Of a DNA stretch of 64,000 nt, positions 24,666 to 35,968 are shown piece by piece (position 1 is the stretch's first letter; every line of letters starts with the position of its first letter). The notes beneath the pieces were generated by a model. It saw only the letters and a list, made by a program, of their open reading frames with translations, was not told the DNA's origin and made no database searches. Source of the DNA: Dryomyza anilis (taxonomy: Eukaryota; Arthropoda; Insecta; Diptera; Dryomyzidae); assembly GCA_951804985.1 (NCBI GenBank), contig OX638130.1, positions 33,456,554 to 33,520,553 of the forward strand, read 5' to 3'. Both the position numbers and the translations under genes were made by a program.

Positions 24666-25345
24666 TTTAGTGTAGTTAGTTTTAATGTGGTGAGTTTTAG
24701 TGTGTTGAATTTTTAGTTTAGTGAATTTTTAGTGTGGTGAGATTCAGAGTGGTGTGTTTTAGTGTGGTGAACTTTGGTGTGGTGAGTTTTAGTGTGGTGA
24801 GTTTAAGTGTGGTAAATTTTTAGTGTAGTGAGTTTTAGTATGGTGAGTTTTAGTGTGGTGAGTTTTAGTGTGGTGAATTTTTAGTGTGGTAAGTTAGCCG
24901 CGGAAGCTCAGTGGTTAGTGCGTTGGACTGCGAGCCGAAAGGTCCCCGGTTCAAGCCTGGACTGGGGCTAAAAACATCTTTTCATAGAAACATTTTTTCT
25001 ATACCGCGCTACCTCTCGTCAGTAAATGGCAAACCTACGAGAGTAAAAAAAAAATTGCCTATGAAAAGCTCTCACCCGCCGTTCGGATTCGGCAATAAAC
25101 TGTAGGTCCCACCACTTTGAGTACAAATATAACACGCACAGCTCAAAATGGTGAGAGAGCTCGGCCTAAGTTCTTATAGAGCTGTAGTGCCAAACTATTA
25201 TTATTATAAGTTTTAGTGTGGTGAGTTTTAGTATGGTGAATTTTTAGTGTGGTGAGTTTTAGCGTGGTGAGTTTTATTGTGGTGAGTTTTAGTGTGGTGA
25301 GTTTTACTGTGGTGAGTTTTAGTGTGGTGAATTTTAGTTTTTTGT
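24666..25345. repeat. Minisatellite, 15-bp unit GTGGTGAGTTTTAGT, split by a SINE
   Basis: Imperfect GTGGTGAGTTTTAGT units run from about 24666 to 24895 and resume at 25207-25345 after the SINE. Some units carry an extra A/T (GTGAATTTTTAGT). The histidine/threonine-rich reading frame on the minus strand is a by-product of the repeat. Confidence 0.92.
24896..25206 (+). mobile_element. tRNA-derived SINE, copy 1 (most complete)
   Basis: The head AGCCGCGGAAGCTCAGTGG continues TTAGTGCGTTGG and the B box GGTTCAAGCC follows about 40 nt later, giving the internal RNA polymerase III promoter of a tRNA-like gene. The body follows (CCGCGCTACCTCTCG, CAGTAAATGGCAAACC, CCGCCGTTCGGATTCGGC, GGTGAGAGAGCTCGGC) and the tail is short (ATT)n. 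It is flanked by TAAGTT at 24890-24895 and 25207-25212, a probable target duplication. Other copies: 35001-35329, 36680-36991, 57256-57520 and the remnant at 11030. SINEs depend on a partner LINE; which one is unknown. Confidence 0.88.
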
Positions 25346-26820
25346 TTCATCTTTTTAGATTGTGTATGTGCTGAGTTATGTCGTTTTGAAAGTTTAGGTT
25401 GTAAGGGAGGTGCCACACCCCTTTGTCCAATCCCGCCCATATACAGCCTATGACACCCTCCGGACTCCTTAGTATCCTGTGGCAAAATTTCAGTTAAATC
25501 GGTTCAGCGGTTTAGACGTGATGCTGGAACAAACAGACAGACAGACAGACAGACCGACAGATGGACCAAGAGTTTTATATATATAGATTTGAAATGTAAC
25601 AAATGATAAGCCACAACATTTTTAATGTAAAAATATGACAGGTCATTCCAAACATATTATTATGATTTCTTATGGAAAAATATTGAAAGTCACACAAATT
25701 TTAAAAATTATAACTAACTACCTCTTATATTTAAAAATCTGTAATCGCCATATTATATTTGTCAACCACGAAGTATAAAAGAAATATTTGGATTAACGCT
25801 AATCTATTAAACAGAAAAAAATTATTAAGAGTGAAGTTGCCTTTAAAAACTGTTTAAAACTTTTTTATTTTTATTTCACAGTGAAGGTTGCGCAATATAT
25901 ACCTATATATACATTTTTTTTTTTATTTGTGTGATTAACAGGTGAAAATTTTAATTTTCACAATATAAGAAAAGCTTACTTCGTATTAAATGTAAAAAAA
26001 AAATTCTATGTTGAAAATATACAATAAATTTTATTCTCATTTAGATTTCAAATGTTGCGCGACCAATTTTATTATTACTTTATTATTATGATTTTCTCAA
26101 TTCATATTCGTCACGAAAAATAGTTTCAAATCTGCCATTCATTAAAATAAAATGTTAAATTTATTTACTACAACAGCTTTCAAAAATTTCAGTTCAGTCG
26201 CTTAGAAGCATTCGTTGACGACGGATGTGTAATAGATTTTTTTTACCCATTAATGCCTGCCGAATCAATTTTTTTTTTCTTTTTCCCATCATGTTTTCCA
26301 ATAATGCGGACATCACATGCTAAGAATTTTGTTCGATTTTGCATCTAGCACCACTACATTATGTTATTATCTGCGTGGAATTCTCTTAATTTTAATCAAA
26401 TATTTCATAAAAAAATTTTGACAGCAAAAATATTGCGAGCTAATATTAAAATATTTTTTAAGAGAGCTTAGAGAATTGTGATAAATTACTCTCTCGACAT
26501 TCTTTTTTGTAACACAAATTTCTTCTTGTTTTTTTGCAAAAACTAATATCTGGACACAGATTTTTTTGTCAATTATTATATTATAAATATTTGCTATATG
26601 TCGAAATCGTGCGATAACTTGCGATATAAAGTATCAAAAACTGACTTTTTTGCAATTTTGACTCGATTTCGTGCCAAATCTCGACGTATAGGGAAAATTT
26701 TGAGTACGCAGCAAAAATCATGAGACCGAAATCAACCAGAAATGATAGGTTTCATTCCAGATTAGGCCAACAAGCCTCAATTTGTAGAACAGTGTTATTT
26801 AAAAAAATGTAGTGCTGCCT

Positions 26821-27310
26821 TGTAGCTTCCTTTAGTAGTTAGAAGACAACACTCACTTGTGATACTATTTCGCTACCAAAAGCATCTTAAAAGGAACACA
26901 TGCATAAGAAAAATGTTGTTATGCCTTGTTGCTTCTTTTAGCAGTTTCGAGGCAGCACAGCGAATAAACGAGCGACACTTCTTCCAGAATTGTTTTGTTT
27001 TTTACAACTCAACCAAAAATGCGAATTCGTTGTTGAGTCAATTTTTCATCACTCTTGTGTCTGATTTCATAACGTGCGGACGTTGTATGTGAAGTTTTGT
27101 GAAGTTAAGTGATCAAGGTAAGATAATATCAAGGTAAGATAACCCTACTTTTTACAATGAATTGTTTTTGGTAAATATTTATATTTTTTGTCAAAAATAA
27201 AAAAAATAACAAAGATTTTAATCTGTAGGATCAGTAAAAGGGAATGAAGGAGGTAATCCCACGTTCGAAGACGCGATGCGTAAATGGTTTAGAGCGTCAA
27301 AGTCCTCCTT
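26821..27310. other. Unrecognised sequence
   Basis: A 77-codon plus-strand frame (26859-27092) has no recognisable motif and an AT-driven composition. TCAAGGTAAGATAA occurs twice near 27113-27140, resembling a splice-donor context, but no exon can be supported. The piece 27240-27305 is less AT-rich and remains unassigned. Confidence 0.35.
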
Positions 27311-27324
27311 ATTTAAAAAGTTAG

Positions 27325-28195
27325 TTATCTCATCTCAAAAGTTACACTTTCTTAAACAGTGATTTACTAACCTCTGTTTATATTCTAAACATGTTTAAAA
27401 TTTTGATCATAACTTATCTAAATTTTATCGGCTGTTTACGTAAACAAGTGTAGAACTTCAAAAAATGTCTCCAATGAGAAATTAATGTCACAAAATTAAA
27501 GGAAACATTAAAAATACAATAATAAACAAAAACAAAAATTATGTTTCCCGAAATACAAATGAGCATATTGCGGTTTAAAAGTGTCGTTTCGTGAATTAGT
27601 CGTGCTCTGTGTTCTTTTTATTAGAAAGTACGTCCTCAATTCGCGTTTTGTGTGGTGTTTTTTAAACAAACTGCAGTTTTAAAGATCATTAAGAAGATTG
27701 CATCTTTAACATTCAACAACGCAGTATTTGCACAGATTTCCGAAAGACAACTGGACATTTGGTGATTTGCGACCTTACTTAAAATTAATTTCAACTCCGT
27801 GTTAAGTTCTCTTTTTGTGTGGTGTTTTGTGTTAATTTTTAATGATCTTTTAAAGAATTACACCTGTACTATTTTAAAATACGCGGAAATTCTTATATTG
27901 AAATAATAATAAAATATCTAAAATATTCATAAAATACGAAATCATTTTTTTTTTAAATTTGGTGCAGAAATGTTATGAATGAATTATAGTCTTGCAGTTT
28001 GTGAATCTTTTTTCTCAGAACAAATTTCATATGAAGCAAAGTTTAACTTCCGTAAACACGGGCATTTCAGTGTTTAAATTTAAACATGCCTAACCGATTT
28101 AAACGTTGATATGTTGAGATGAGTTATCGACATACAAATATAAATAACTGTTTAGACTTAAACAATGTTTAAAGTTGAGATGAGTTAAGGGCCTT
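27325..28195. repeat. Possible ~870-bp inverted-repeat-bounded element
   Basis: TTATCTCATCTCAA at about 27325 faces TTGAGATGAGTTA near 28110 and again near 28174. TTTAAAC-rich sequence accompanies both ends. No target duplication was resolved. Confidence 0.4.
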
Positions 28196-28559
28196 CTTAA
28201 TCATTTATGTAAATAAAAACCATTTAGGTAAATATGGGTTTTCGAGCTAACCGGGTAATACCCGTGTTGTTCAAATACTCGAAAAACCCGGGTAATTTGT
28301 TCGTTCGTTTGTTCGAGCTATTCGAGTAGCTCGTTTGTTCGAGTAGCTCGATTGCTCGTTCGTTGTTCGAGTAGCTCGATCGTTGTTCGAGCTTCGAGTA
28401 GCTCGTTCGTTCGTTTGTTCGATTGACGATTGTTCATTTGATCGCTTGTTAATTTGTCTGTCCGTTCGTTTGCTTGATGTGGGTGTTGGTCGGAAGTGGT
28501 TGTAAAAATGTGGGTGGACAAAAGTAGGTGGGTCGGCAAAAGTGGGCGGAAAGTGATAA

Positions 28560-28790
28560 AAAGACCGAACAAAATTTTATTGCAGAAATCGGTAGCAGAC
28601 ATCAAGGGAAATCGAATGGTACCACTCTCAGTGGTCCCTGCCCCCAAAAGGGGGTCAAAAACCACTTTTTGTTCAACAAATTTTTATTGCGGAAATGGAT
28701 AGCGAGCCTTATTAGAAGACTAATGGTACCCTTTGGAGTGGTCCAGGTCCCCCCAGAAGGGGTCAAAAACCAAATTTTCAAAAAAAAAAT
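28560..28790. repeat. Two ~116-bp direct units in the left arm
   Basis: TTTATTGCAGAAATCGGTAG... and TTTATTGCGGAAATGGATAG... begin two aligned units, each holding ATGGTACC(A/C), AGTGGTCC and GGGGTCAAAAACCA. The mirror pair is at 32045-32245. Confidence 0.8.
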
Positions 28791-28849
28791 TGTTTGCAAA
28801 AATAGAGTGTCTGTGAACTTAGCATATCAATTCCCAGAAGATCAACAAA

Positions 28850-29584
28850 AAAGGTGAGTTCTCTTCGCATGCAGGTGAGTTCTATAATTCCTCATACTTT
28901 TTTTTAATAGTTCTGCTCATTTGAGCCTAAAAAAATACACTTAAAAAAATGATCTGCCAACTTCCGGTAGCATATCATTTTCCAGAAAATCAAAAAAATT
29001 TTAGAGTTCTCTTCGCATGCAGTCGAGTTCTATAGTTCCTCATACTTTTTTTCAATAGTTCCGCCCATTTTAGCCAAAAAAAATACACTGAAAAATATTA
29101 TTGATCATTAAATGATACATCAAAAAAACGTACCAAACAGAAAAAAACAACAACATTTTGAGAGTTCTCTTCACATACAGTCGAATTCTATAGTTCCTCA
29201 TACTTTTTTTAAAAAGTTCCGACCGTTTTAGCCATAAAAAATACACTCAAAATAATTTGAAAAACCGTAAATCATAAAATTTTTCAAAATGCCAGAAAAT
29301 CAAAAAATGTTGAGAGTTCTCTTCGCATGCAGTCGAGTTCTATAGTTCCTCATACTTTTTTTAAAAAGTTCCGACCATTTTAGCCATAATAAATACACTC
29401 AAAATAATTTGAAAAACCGTAAATCAAAAAAATTTTCAAAACTCCAGAAAATCAAAAAAATTTGAGAGTTCTCTTCGCATGCAGTCGAGTTCTATAGTTC
29501 CTCATACTTTTTTTTAAAGTTCCGACCATTTTAGCCATAAAAAATACACTCAAAATAATTTGAAAAACCGTAAATTATATTTTT
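28850..29584. repeat. Left-arm tandem array, 5 units of ~152 bp
   Basis: CTCTTCGCATGCAG-type landmarks occur near 28861, 29010, 29168 (variant CTCTTCACATACAG), 29319 and 29471. Each is followed by TCTATAGTTCCTCATACTTT, CCGACC(A/G)TTTTAGCC and AATACACTCAAAATAATTTG. Confidence 0.92.
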
Positions 29585-31965
29585 TTTTTATTTTGAGTGT
29601 ATTTTTTATGGCTAAAATGGTCGGAACTTTTTAAAAAAAGTATGAGCAACTATAGAACTCGACTGCATGCGAAGAGAACTCTCAAAATTTTTTGATTTTC
29701 TGGCATTTTGAAAAATTTTATGATTTACGGTTTTTCAAATTATTTTGAGTGTATTTTTTATGGCTAAAATGGTCGGAACTTTTTAAAAAAAGTATGAGGA
29801 ACTATAGAACTCGGCTGCATGCGAAGAGAACTCTCAAAATTTTTTGATTTTCTGGTATTTTGAAAAATTTTATAATTTACGGTTTTTCAAATTATTTTGA
29901 GTGTATTTTTTATGGCTAAAATGGTCGGAACTTTTTAAAAAAAGTATGAGGAACTATAGAACTCGACTGCATGCGAAGAGAACTCTCAAAATTTTTTGAT
30001 TTTCTGGTATTTTGAAAAATTTTATAATTTACGGTTTTTCAAATTATTTTGAGTGTATTTTTTATGGCTAAAACGGTCGGAACTATTTAAAAAAAGTATG
30101 AGGAACTATAGAACTCGACTGCATGCGAAGAGAACTCTCAACATTTTTTGATTTTATGGCATTTTGAAAAATTTTATGATTTACGGTTTTTCAAATTATT
30201 TTGAGTGTATTTTTTATGGCAAAAATGGTCGGATCTTTTTAAAAAAAAGTATGAGGAACTATAGAACTCGACTGCATGCGAAGAGAACTCTCAACATTTT
30301 TTGATTTTCTGGCATTTTGAAAAATTTTATGATTTAGGGTTTTTCAAATTATTTTGAGTGTATTTTTTATGGCTAAAATGGTCGGAACTTTTTAAAAAAA
30401 GTATGAGAAACATTAGAACTCGACTGCATGCGAAGGAACTCTCAAAATTTTTTGATTTTCTGGCATTTTGAAAAATTTTATGATTTACGGTTTTTCAAAT
30501 TATTTTGAGTGTATTTTTTATGGCTAAAATGGTCGGAACTATTTAAAAAAAGTATGAGGAACTATAGAACTCGACTGCATGCGAAGATTTTCTGGTATTT
30601 TGAAAAATTTTATAATTTACGGTTTTTCAAATTATTTTGAGTGTATTTTTTATAGCTAAAATGGTCGGAACTTTTAAAAAAAAAGTATGAGGAACTATAG
30701 AACTCGACTGCAAGCGAAGAGAACTCTCAAAATTTTTTGATTTTCTGGAGTTTTGAAATTTTTTTTGATTTACGGTTTTTCAAATTATTTTGAGTGTATT
30801 TTTTATGGCTAAAACGGTCGGAACTTTTTTAAAAAAGTATGAGGAACTATAGAACTCGACTGCATGCGAAGAGAACTCTCAAAATTTTTTGATTTTCTGG
30901 TATTTTGAAAAATTTTATAATTTACGGTTTTTCAAATTATTTTGAGTGCATTTTTTATGGCTAAAATGGTCGGAACTATTTAAAAAAAGTATGAGGAACT
31001 ATAGAACTCGACTGCATGCGAAGAGAACTCTCAATTTTTTTTTGATTTTCTGGCATTTTGAAAAAAATTTTGATTTACGGTTTTTCAAATTAATTTGAGT
31101 GTATTTTTTATGGCTAAAATGGTCGTAACTATTTAAAAAAAGTATGAGGAACTATAGAACTCGACTGCATGCGAAGAGAACTCTCAACATTTTTTGATTT
31201 TCTGGCATTTTGAAAAATTTTATGATTTACGGTTTTTCAAATTATTTTGAGTGCATTTTTGATGGCTAAAATGGTCGGAACTTTTTAAAAAAAGTATGAG
31301 GAACTATAGAACTCGACTGCATGCGAAAAGAACTCTCAAAATTTTTTGATTTTCTGGAGTTTTGAAAATTTTTTTGATTTACGGTTTTTCAAATTATTTT
31401 GAGTGTATTTATTATGGCTAAAATGGTCGGAACTTTTTAAAAAAAGTATGAGGAACTATAGAACTCGACTGCATGCGAAGAGAACTCTCAACATTTTTTG
31501 ATTTTCTGGCATTTTGAAAAATTTTATGATTTACGGTTTTTCAAATTATTTTGAGTGTATTTTTTATGGCTAAAACGGTCGGAACTTTTTAAAAAAAGTA
31601 TGAGGAACTATAGAATTCGACTGTATGTGAAGAGAACTCTCAAAATTTTGTTGTTTTTTCTGTTTGGTACGTTTTTTTGATGTATCATTTAATGATCAAT
31701 AATAATTTTCCGTGTATTTTTTATGGCTAAAACGGTCGGAACTATTAAAAAAAAGTATGAGGAACTATAGAACTCGACTGCATGCGAAGAGAACTCTAAA
31801 ATTTTTTTGATTTTCTGGAAAATGATATGCTACCGGAAGTTAGCAGATCATTTTTTTAAGTGTATTTTTTTGGGCTCAAATGGGCAGAACTATTAAAAAA
31901 AAGGATGAGGAACTATAGAACTCACCTGCATGCGAAGAGAACTCACCTTTTTTGTTGATCTTCTG
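29585..31965. repeat. Right-arm tandem array, 16 units of ~152 bp
   Basis: The landmark (G)ACTGCATGCGAAGAGAACTC lies at 29661, 29813, 29965, 30117, 30270, 30422, 30573, 30706, 30858, 31010, 31163, 31315, 31467, 31619, 31776 and about 31924. Spacing is 151-153 bp except 133 (a deletion near 30588) and 157/149 at the outer end. The three outermost units match the three outermost left-arm units individually, including the variant unit with GACTGTATGTGAAGAG. Confidence 0.95.
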
Positions 31966-32680
31966 GGAATTGATATGCTAAGTTCACAGACACCGTTATG
32001 AAATGCATTTTGATATTCACAAAATATTTTTTTCGAATATGGGGTTTTTGACCCCCTATTGGGGGTCGTGGACCGCTCCAAAGGGTACCATTAGTCTTCT
32101 TATGAGGCTCGCTATCCATTTCCGCAATAAAAATTTTTTGGACAAAAAGTGGTTTTTGACCCCCTTTTGGGGGTCAGGGACCACTGAGAGTGGTACCATT
32201 CGATTTCCCTTGATGTCTGCTACCGATTTCTGCAATAAAATTTTGTTCGGTCTTTTTATCACTTTCCGCCCACTTTTGCCGACCCACCCACTTTTGTCCA
32301 CATACATTTTTACAACCACTTCTGACCAACACCCACATCAAGCAAACGAACGGACAGACAAATTAACAAGCGATCAAATGAACAATCGTCAATCGAACAA
32401 ACGAACGAACGAGCTACTCGAAGCTCGAACAACGAACGAGCAATCGAGCTACTCGATCAACGAACGAGCAATCGAGCTACTCGAACAAACGAGCTACTCG
32501 AATATCTCGAACAAACGAACGAACAAACTACCCGGGTTTTGCGAACTACCCGGGTAGCTCGAACATTTAATACCCGGGTTTTTTGAGTATTTGAACTACC
32601 CGGGTATTACCCGGGCTTTCGAGCGCACGGGTACCCAGGTACCCGGGATACTCGAAAATACTCGTATGAAATCGAGAGCT

Positions 32681-33140
32681 CTGATAAAACCAAATTTAAA
32701 TTTGTTATATATACTTATATATACTGCTTACGTAGAACGTAAACCCAATGTGTGTAAACACGTCCGCCAGATCCAATCGTTGCAGCGCTGCATTGAGTTG
32801 TGACGTTCTAAAGTGCAAGATCGCCAATCGTTACGTGTACATCTAACAACCTAAACGCACAACCCACCCGCCCCGGCGACAAAAATTGTATCTAAAGTTA
32901 ACAACTAAACAACTTGGTCACGGCAACATAATAAACAAATAAATAAACATTTCACAACCATCGACACAAACAACACCGTCAAGGAACTCTACACCGCTCT
33001 TCGGCATCGCTCCGAAGACATCACGAAATAACAGGATTACACGGTATCAACTGAAACGTATTTAAGGTACACAATTTATATATTTTATGTTTTTGCAACA
33101 TATTAATTTCGAACCATTTCAATTGAAATTAAGTATTCCA
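32681..33140. other. Unclassified repeat fragment, GC-richer than its surroundings
   Basis: The piece CAACCCACCCG-CCCGGCGACA-AAATTGTAT at 32861-32900 matches the last bases of the window (63960-64000), so it belongs to a dispersed repeat. AACAA-rich composition with no ORF suggests a retroelement untranslated region, but this is a guess. Confidence 0.4.
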
Positions 33141-33545
33141 TATGTACGCGTACAACGCGTACAAACGCTGTATAGCTTCATTTTCAGAAATAATGAGGAC
33201 CTTCAAACACCCGGAAGAAACTCCTAAGACAAGAAAAGAAACGAATACATATAAAAAATGTCCACTAGAGCGGATCGAAACTAAACTTTTATTTTTATTT
33301 CAAAATGTAATAGGGCTTAAAAGTTACATTATGCTGCTACAGTTTACCACAAAAAAATTTAGGTCGAAAAAAATTGTCCTATGTACGAGCATTGCAGATA
33401 AAGTTAAAAAACACATTAAATCTGTTTTTATTTTTTTACCATCTACATAAAGTTTTTTATGTAGATGGTAATAGACTGAAAATATTAGAGATTGTATCTA
33501 TTAATGTCCTCCTAAAATTTTATTAATTTTTCTATGTACATTAAG
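33141..33545. repeat. Unclassified repeat R, partial copy 2
   Basis: AGTTTACCACAAAAAA, GCATTGCAGATAAAGTTAAA, TTTTTTACCATCTACATAAA and AGAGATTGTATCTATTAATG align with segments at 62.69-62.83 kb and 21.44-21.53 kb. A short palindrome (TTACCATCTACATAAA / TTTATGTAGATGGTAA) lies at 33437-33472. The 102-codon frame is not convincing. Confidence 0.6.
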
Positions 33546-34123
33546 AATTGCCGATTAAGTGATGTAGAAAAATTATTCTACCTTAATCAAAAGACCCAAG
33601 GCGAAGCAAATAATATTGTAAAAAATGCTCCGCATACCAATGCTGGATTCTCATTTGCTTGGTCTATTCTTGTGGAACTAAACGAGAATAAACGGATGCA
33701 AATAAATGCGTAATTAAAAACTATTTTTAATTTGCAAGCAGTGACATTTTAGTCAGGTTGCTCCATTAGGAAGCAACAAAGAACTATTAATGACTGCATT
33801 ATAACTCTTCAAAATTTGCAATTTGTGCTCGACTCATCCCCCCATGAACACCTTAGAGAACTTTAAGAAATCTCTAACGGACATCTCAGTTGGACATGGA
33901 CAACTTTGAACGTGTTTCTGACCCGAAAATATAGAACATTCGAAGCTGTTGATGTGATGCCATCGACTTCAAGTCACATTCGAGATCGTTCTGGACCCGA
34001 ATATTGGGGAGAAAATGTGAATACATATCACATGAATGTTTCTCAGACCCATTGCGCATTTAGACCCACACATAATACAGATACAATACCAATATTTGCA
34101 AAGCCAGCCAAATAGGAATTTGA
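33546..34123. other. Unassigned sequence
   Basis: No recognisable protein. Composition is slightly less AT-rich at 33830-34090, with two short frames lacking known motifs. No repeat partner was found in the window. Confidence 0.35.
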
Positions 34124-34853
34124 ACCAGTTGGGAAGGTTAGATCACATGGGAAATTTTAAAGTAGGTGTAATTATGATAGTTAGGATTATCAAAATTATA
34201 GTCGGTCTAAGCCGACTATAAATACCCTACACATATGTGTGGTTACCGTTAAAAGTGATATATAGGTCACCAGGGTATACGAATCCTGAAAATAACTACA
34301 AACATTCAATCGCTGAAGAATTTCCATTCATTTGATACCCATATTTACATATGGGTAGGTGTACCGAATTTCGATTTCTTTTTTGGTGAACCACAAGTCT
34401 TTTCGCCGGAAAACATTATTATCATGTATTTGAGCATGATGTCAATATATATTTGACCAAAAAAGTTTACATAAGCACGTATACAGTAAAATTGATCTGT
34501 ATATGTAAATTTTATATGAGGTATTTGAACATAAGTGGTCGGATCATAGGTCACAATGGACCGATCTCGCCAATTTTTTCGCACATACAGCGTAGGTATA
34601 TTAGTAATCTAAGTTATAAGTTTCATTTATCTAGCTCTTCAATTTTAAAAGTCTTAGGGATTTCAACAGACAGACAGACAGACGGACAGACAGACGGACA
34701 GACAGACGCACAGACGGACATCGCTAAATCGACTAGGAGGTCATGCTGATCAAGAATATATATACTTTTCCATACCGGAGATGCTTCCTTCTGGGTGTTA
34801 CAAACGGCGTACCAAACTGAATATACCCTTTCACTCTTAGTGTAGGGTATAAA
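34124..34853 (-). mobile_element. Helentron-like element (HINE/mini-me type), copy 3
   Basis: Inverted relative to copies 1 and 2. It starts CCAGTTGGGAAGGTTAGATC, has the TATAGTCGG...CCGACTATA hairpin at 34198-34221, an ACAG/GCAG tetranucleotide tract at 34666-34715 (reverse of GTCT), and ends ACTCTTAGTGTAGGGTATA. Overall similarity to copies 1 and 2 is high. Confidence 0.85.
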
Positions 34854-35000
34854 AACACCTTTGCCGATTATGCAAAGCCCTCGAGTGCCCGAGATTCATA
34901 GCCATGGAAGTGAATAAAAGACTCGATGGCGTGAGAAAACTAGGATTGTGCTACAAATTTGTATACTTCAAATTTTATCACACAATGCTTATTAAATATA
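34854..35000. other. Short unassigned spacer
   Basis: No feature recognised apart from the AAATATA that probably forms the SINE target duplication (34994-35000). Confidence 0.4.
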
Positions 35001-35329
35001 ATAATAATAGTTTGGCGCTACAGTCCTGTATAGAACTTCGGCCGAGCTCTCTCACCATTTGAGCTGAGCGTGTTAGTTATATTTGTACTCAAATTGGTGG
35101 GACCTACAGTTTATTGCCGAATCCGAACGGCGGGTGAGAGCTTTTCATAGGCAATGATTTATTCTCGTAGGTTTGCATTTACTGCCGAGATAAAAAAATA
35201 TGTTTTCTATAAAAAAAGATGTTGGCAGTCGCTGGGATCGAACCGGGGACCTTTCTGCTCGTAGTCGAACGCACCAGCGACTTTTTGCTCGTAGTCCAAC
35301 ACACTAACCAGACGAGCTACCGACGCTAC
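35001..35329 (-). mobile_element. tRNA-derived SINE, copy 2
   Basis: Inverted SINE beginning with its (ATT)n tail and ending at GAGCTACCGACGCTAC. The tRNA-like head is partly duplicated: TGCTCGTAGTCGAACGCACC and TGCTCGTAGTCCAACACACT occur in succession. Flanked by AAATATA (34994-35000 and 35330-35336), but the flanks are low complexity. Confidence 0.82.
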
Positions 35330-35880
35330 AAATATATTATTAAATATATATTTATTAAATATATATTTATAAATTTATATTTATAAATTTCCCATAAATT
35401 TTTTTAAATAAATTTGGTACAAAATACCCAATTTGTACCGACTGGACCTTGTGCACGTTAAGACAATATCTTAAAATAATCAAAAGAGGTCGTAAAACAA
35501 AAGCAATTAACATTTAACGCAGTGCACGGCGTTTAAAATCTAAAGGATTTTTATATTTTTTAAAAATAATATAAAACCCATTTGCCACTCTGCAGCCTAT
35601 ACGTAGCAAATTGCTGCACACAACAACAACTTTGGCAAAATCTTGAGTTAATGCAGTTTTTGCTTTTGGTTCTTTCTTCAATGCACATAATTCTTATTGT
35701 GTTTATTGGAGAAGGAAAACTTAAGCGACTTGAAATGTAGAATCTACAGAGAAAGATCGCTGATGAAAGGGCTTGGCTGTCTCTGAAACATGCATTTTGC
35801 CAATTGTTTGTTGTTTTATTTTTTATTAATTTAAATATATAAACTAATTATATATTTTATTTATTGCAAAAATTTTAAAC
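35330..35880. other. AT-rich spacer
   Basis: Short TTATAAATTTATA-type repeats at 35337-35400. No gene recognised in the remainder. Confidence 0.45.
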
Positions 35881-35968
35881 AGAAAATACATTCACAATGC
35901 AATGCGACCACAAGCAGCAGCAATGTCACTACGCACATAATACAAGCAACAACGCTACGCATAAGCTT

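Larger units (their letters stand above)
24321..25590 (+). mobile_element. Unclassified element with two minisatellites and an AAATCGGTTCAGCGG tail
   Basis: Begins TAGCTGGACCCGTGCACG with CCCGTGCTTCGCTGTGG nearby, and ends after GTGGCAAAATTTCAGTT, AATCGGTTCAGCGGTTTAG, an ACAG tetranucleotide tract and TATATATATAG. This tail style is common in insect RTE-related and other non-autonomous retroelements, but no coding sequence is present, so the class is uncertain. It sits at the centre of the long inverted repeat, so it inserted into the former loop. Confidence 0.55.
22505..26820. repeat. Long inverted repeat with ~1.2-1.7-kb arms
   Basis: The left arm (22505-24300, minus the Helentron-like copy 2) and the right arm (about 25600-26820) are inverted copies. 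Paired landmarks are ACACTGTTCTACAA / TTGTAGAACAGTGT, ATGAAACCTATCATT / AATGATAGGTTTCAT, TTGATTTCGGTCTC / GAGACCGAAATCAA, TAGTGGTGCTAGATGCAAAA / TTTTGCATCTAGCACCACTA and GTGATGTCCGCATTATTGGA / TCCAATAATGCGGACATCAC. The centre has been invaded by the element at 24321-25590. No ORF is conserved. Foldback or hairpin-type element, family unknown. Confidence 0.85.
28228..32680. mobile_element. Foldback-like element with long asymmetric inverted-repeat arms, ~4.4 kb
   Basis: The outermost segments are TTCG/CGAG-rich with CCCGGGTA motifs (28228-28440 and 32390-32680) and are inverted copies. Inside are paired non-tandem segments: AAAAGTGGGCGGAAAGTG against CACTTTCCGCCCACTTTT, and TACCACTCTCAGTGGTCCCT against AGGGACCACTGAGAGTGGTA. 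The arms then consist of ~152-bp tandem units, five on the left and sixteen on the right, in opposite orientation, meeting near 29585. Long inverted arms made of tandem repeats, with no coding loop, match the architecture of Drosophila Foldback elements, though I cannot show descent. The leucine/asparagine-rich frames at the ends are repeat artefacts. Confidence 0.88.

Noticed and set aside
24896..24970. Possible functional tRNA gene
   Set aside because: A and B boxes are present, but the sequence continues into a conserved non-tRNA body and recurs four more times, so it is the head of a SINE.
25228..25485. Minus-strand ORF rich in THHTK repeats
   Set aside because: By-product of the 15-bp minisatellite.
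26859..27092. 77-codon ORF with several Cys and Phe
   Set aside because: No motif, no repeat partner and ordinary AT-rich composition; not enough to call a gene.
28850..31965. CRISPR-like array
   Set aside because: The 152-bp units are contiguous near-identical tandem repeats without unique spacers, in a eukaryotic context.
32003..32557. 184-codon plus-strand ORF with NERTNELLEAR-type repeats
   Set aside because: It runs through the TTCG/CGAG-rich end of the Foldback-like element, and its mirror frame exists in the other arm. Repeat artefact.
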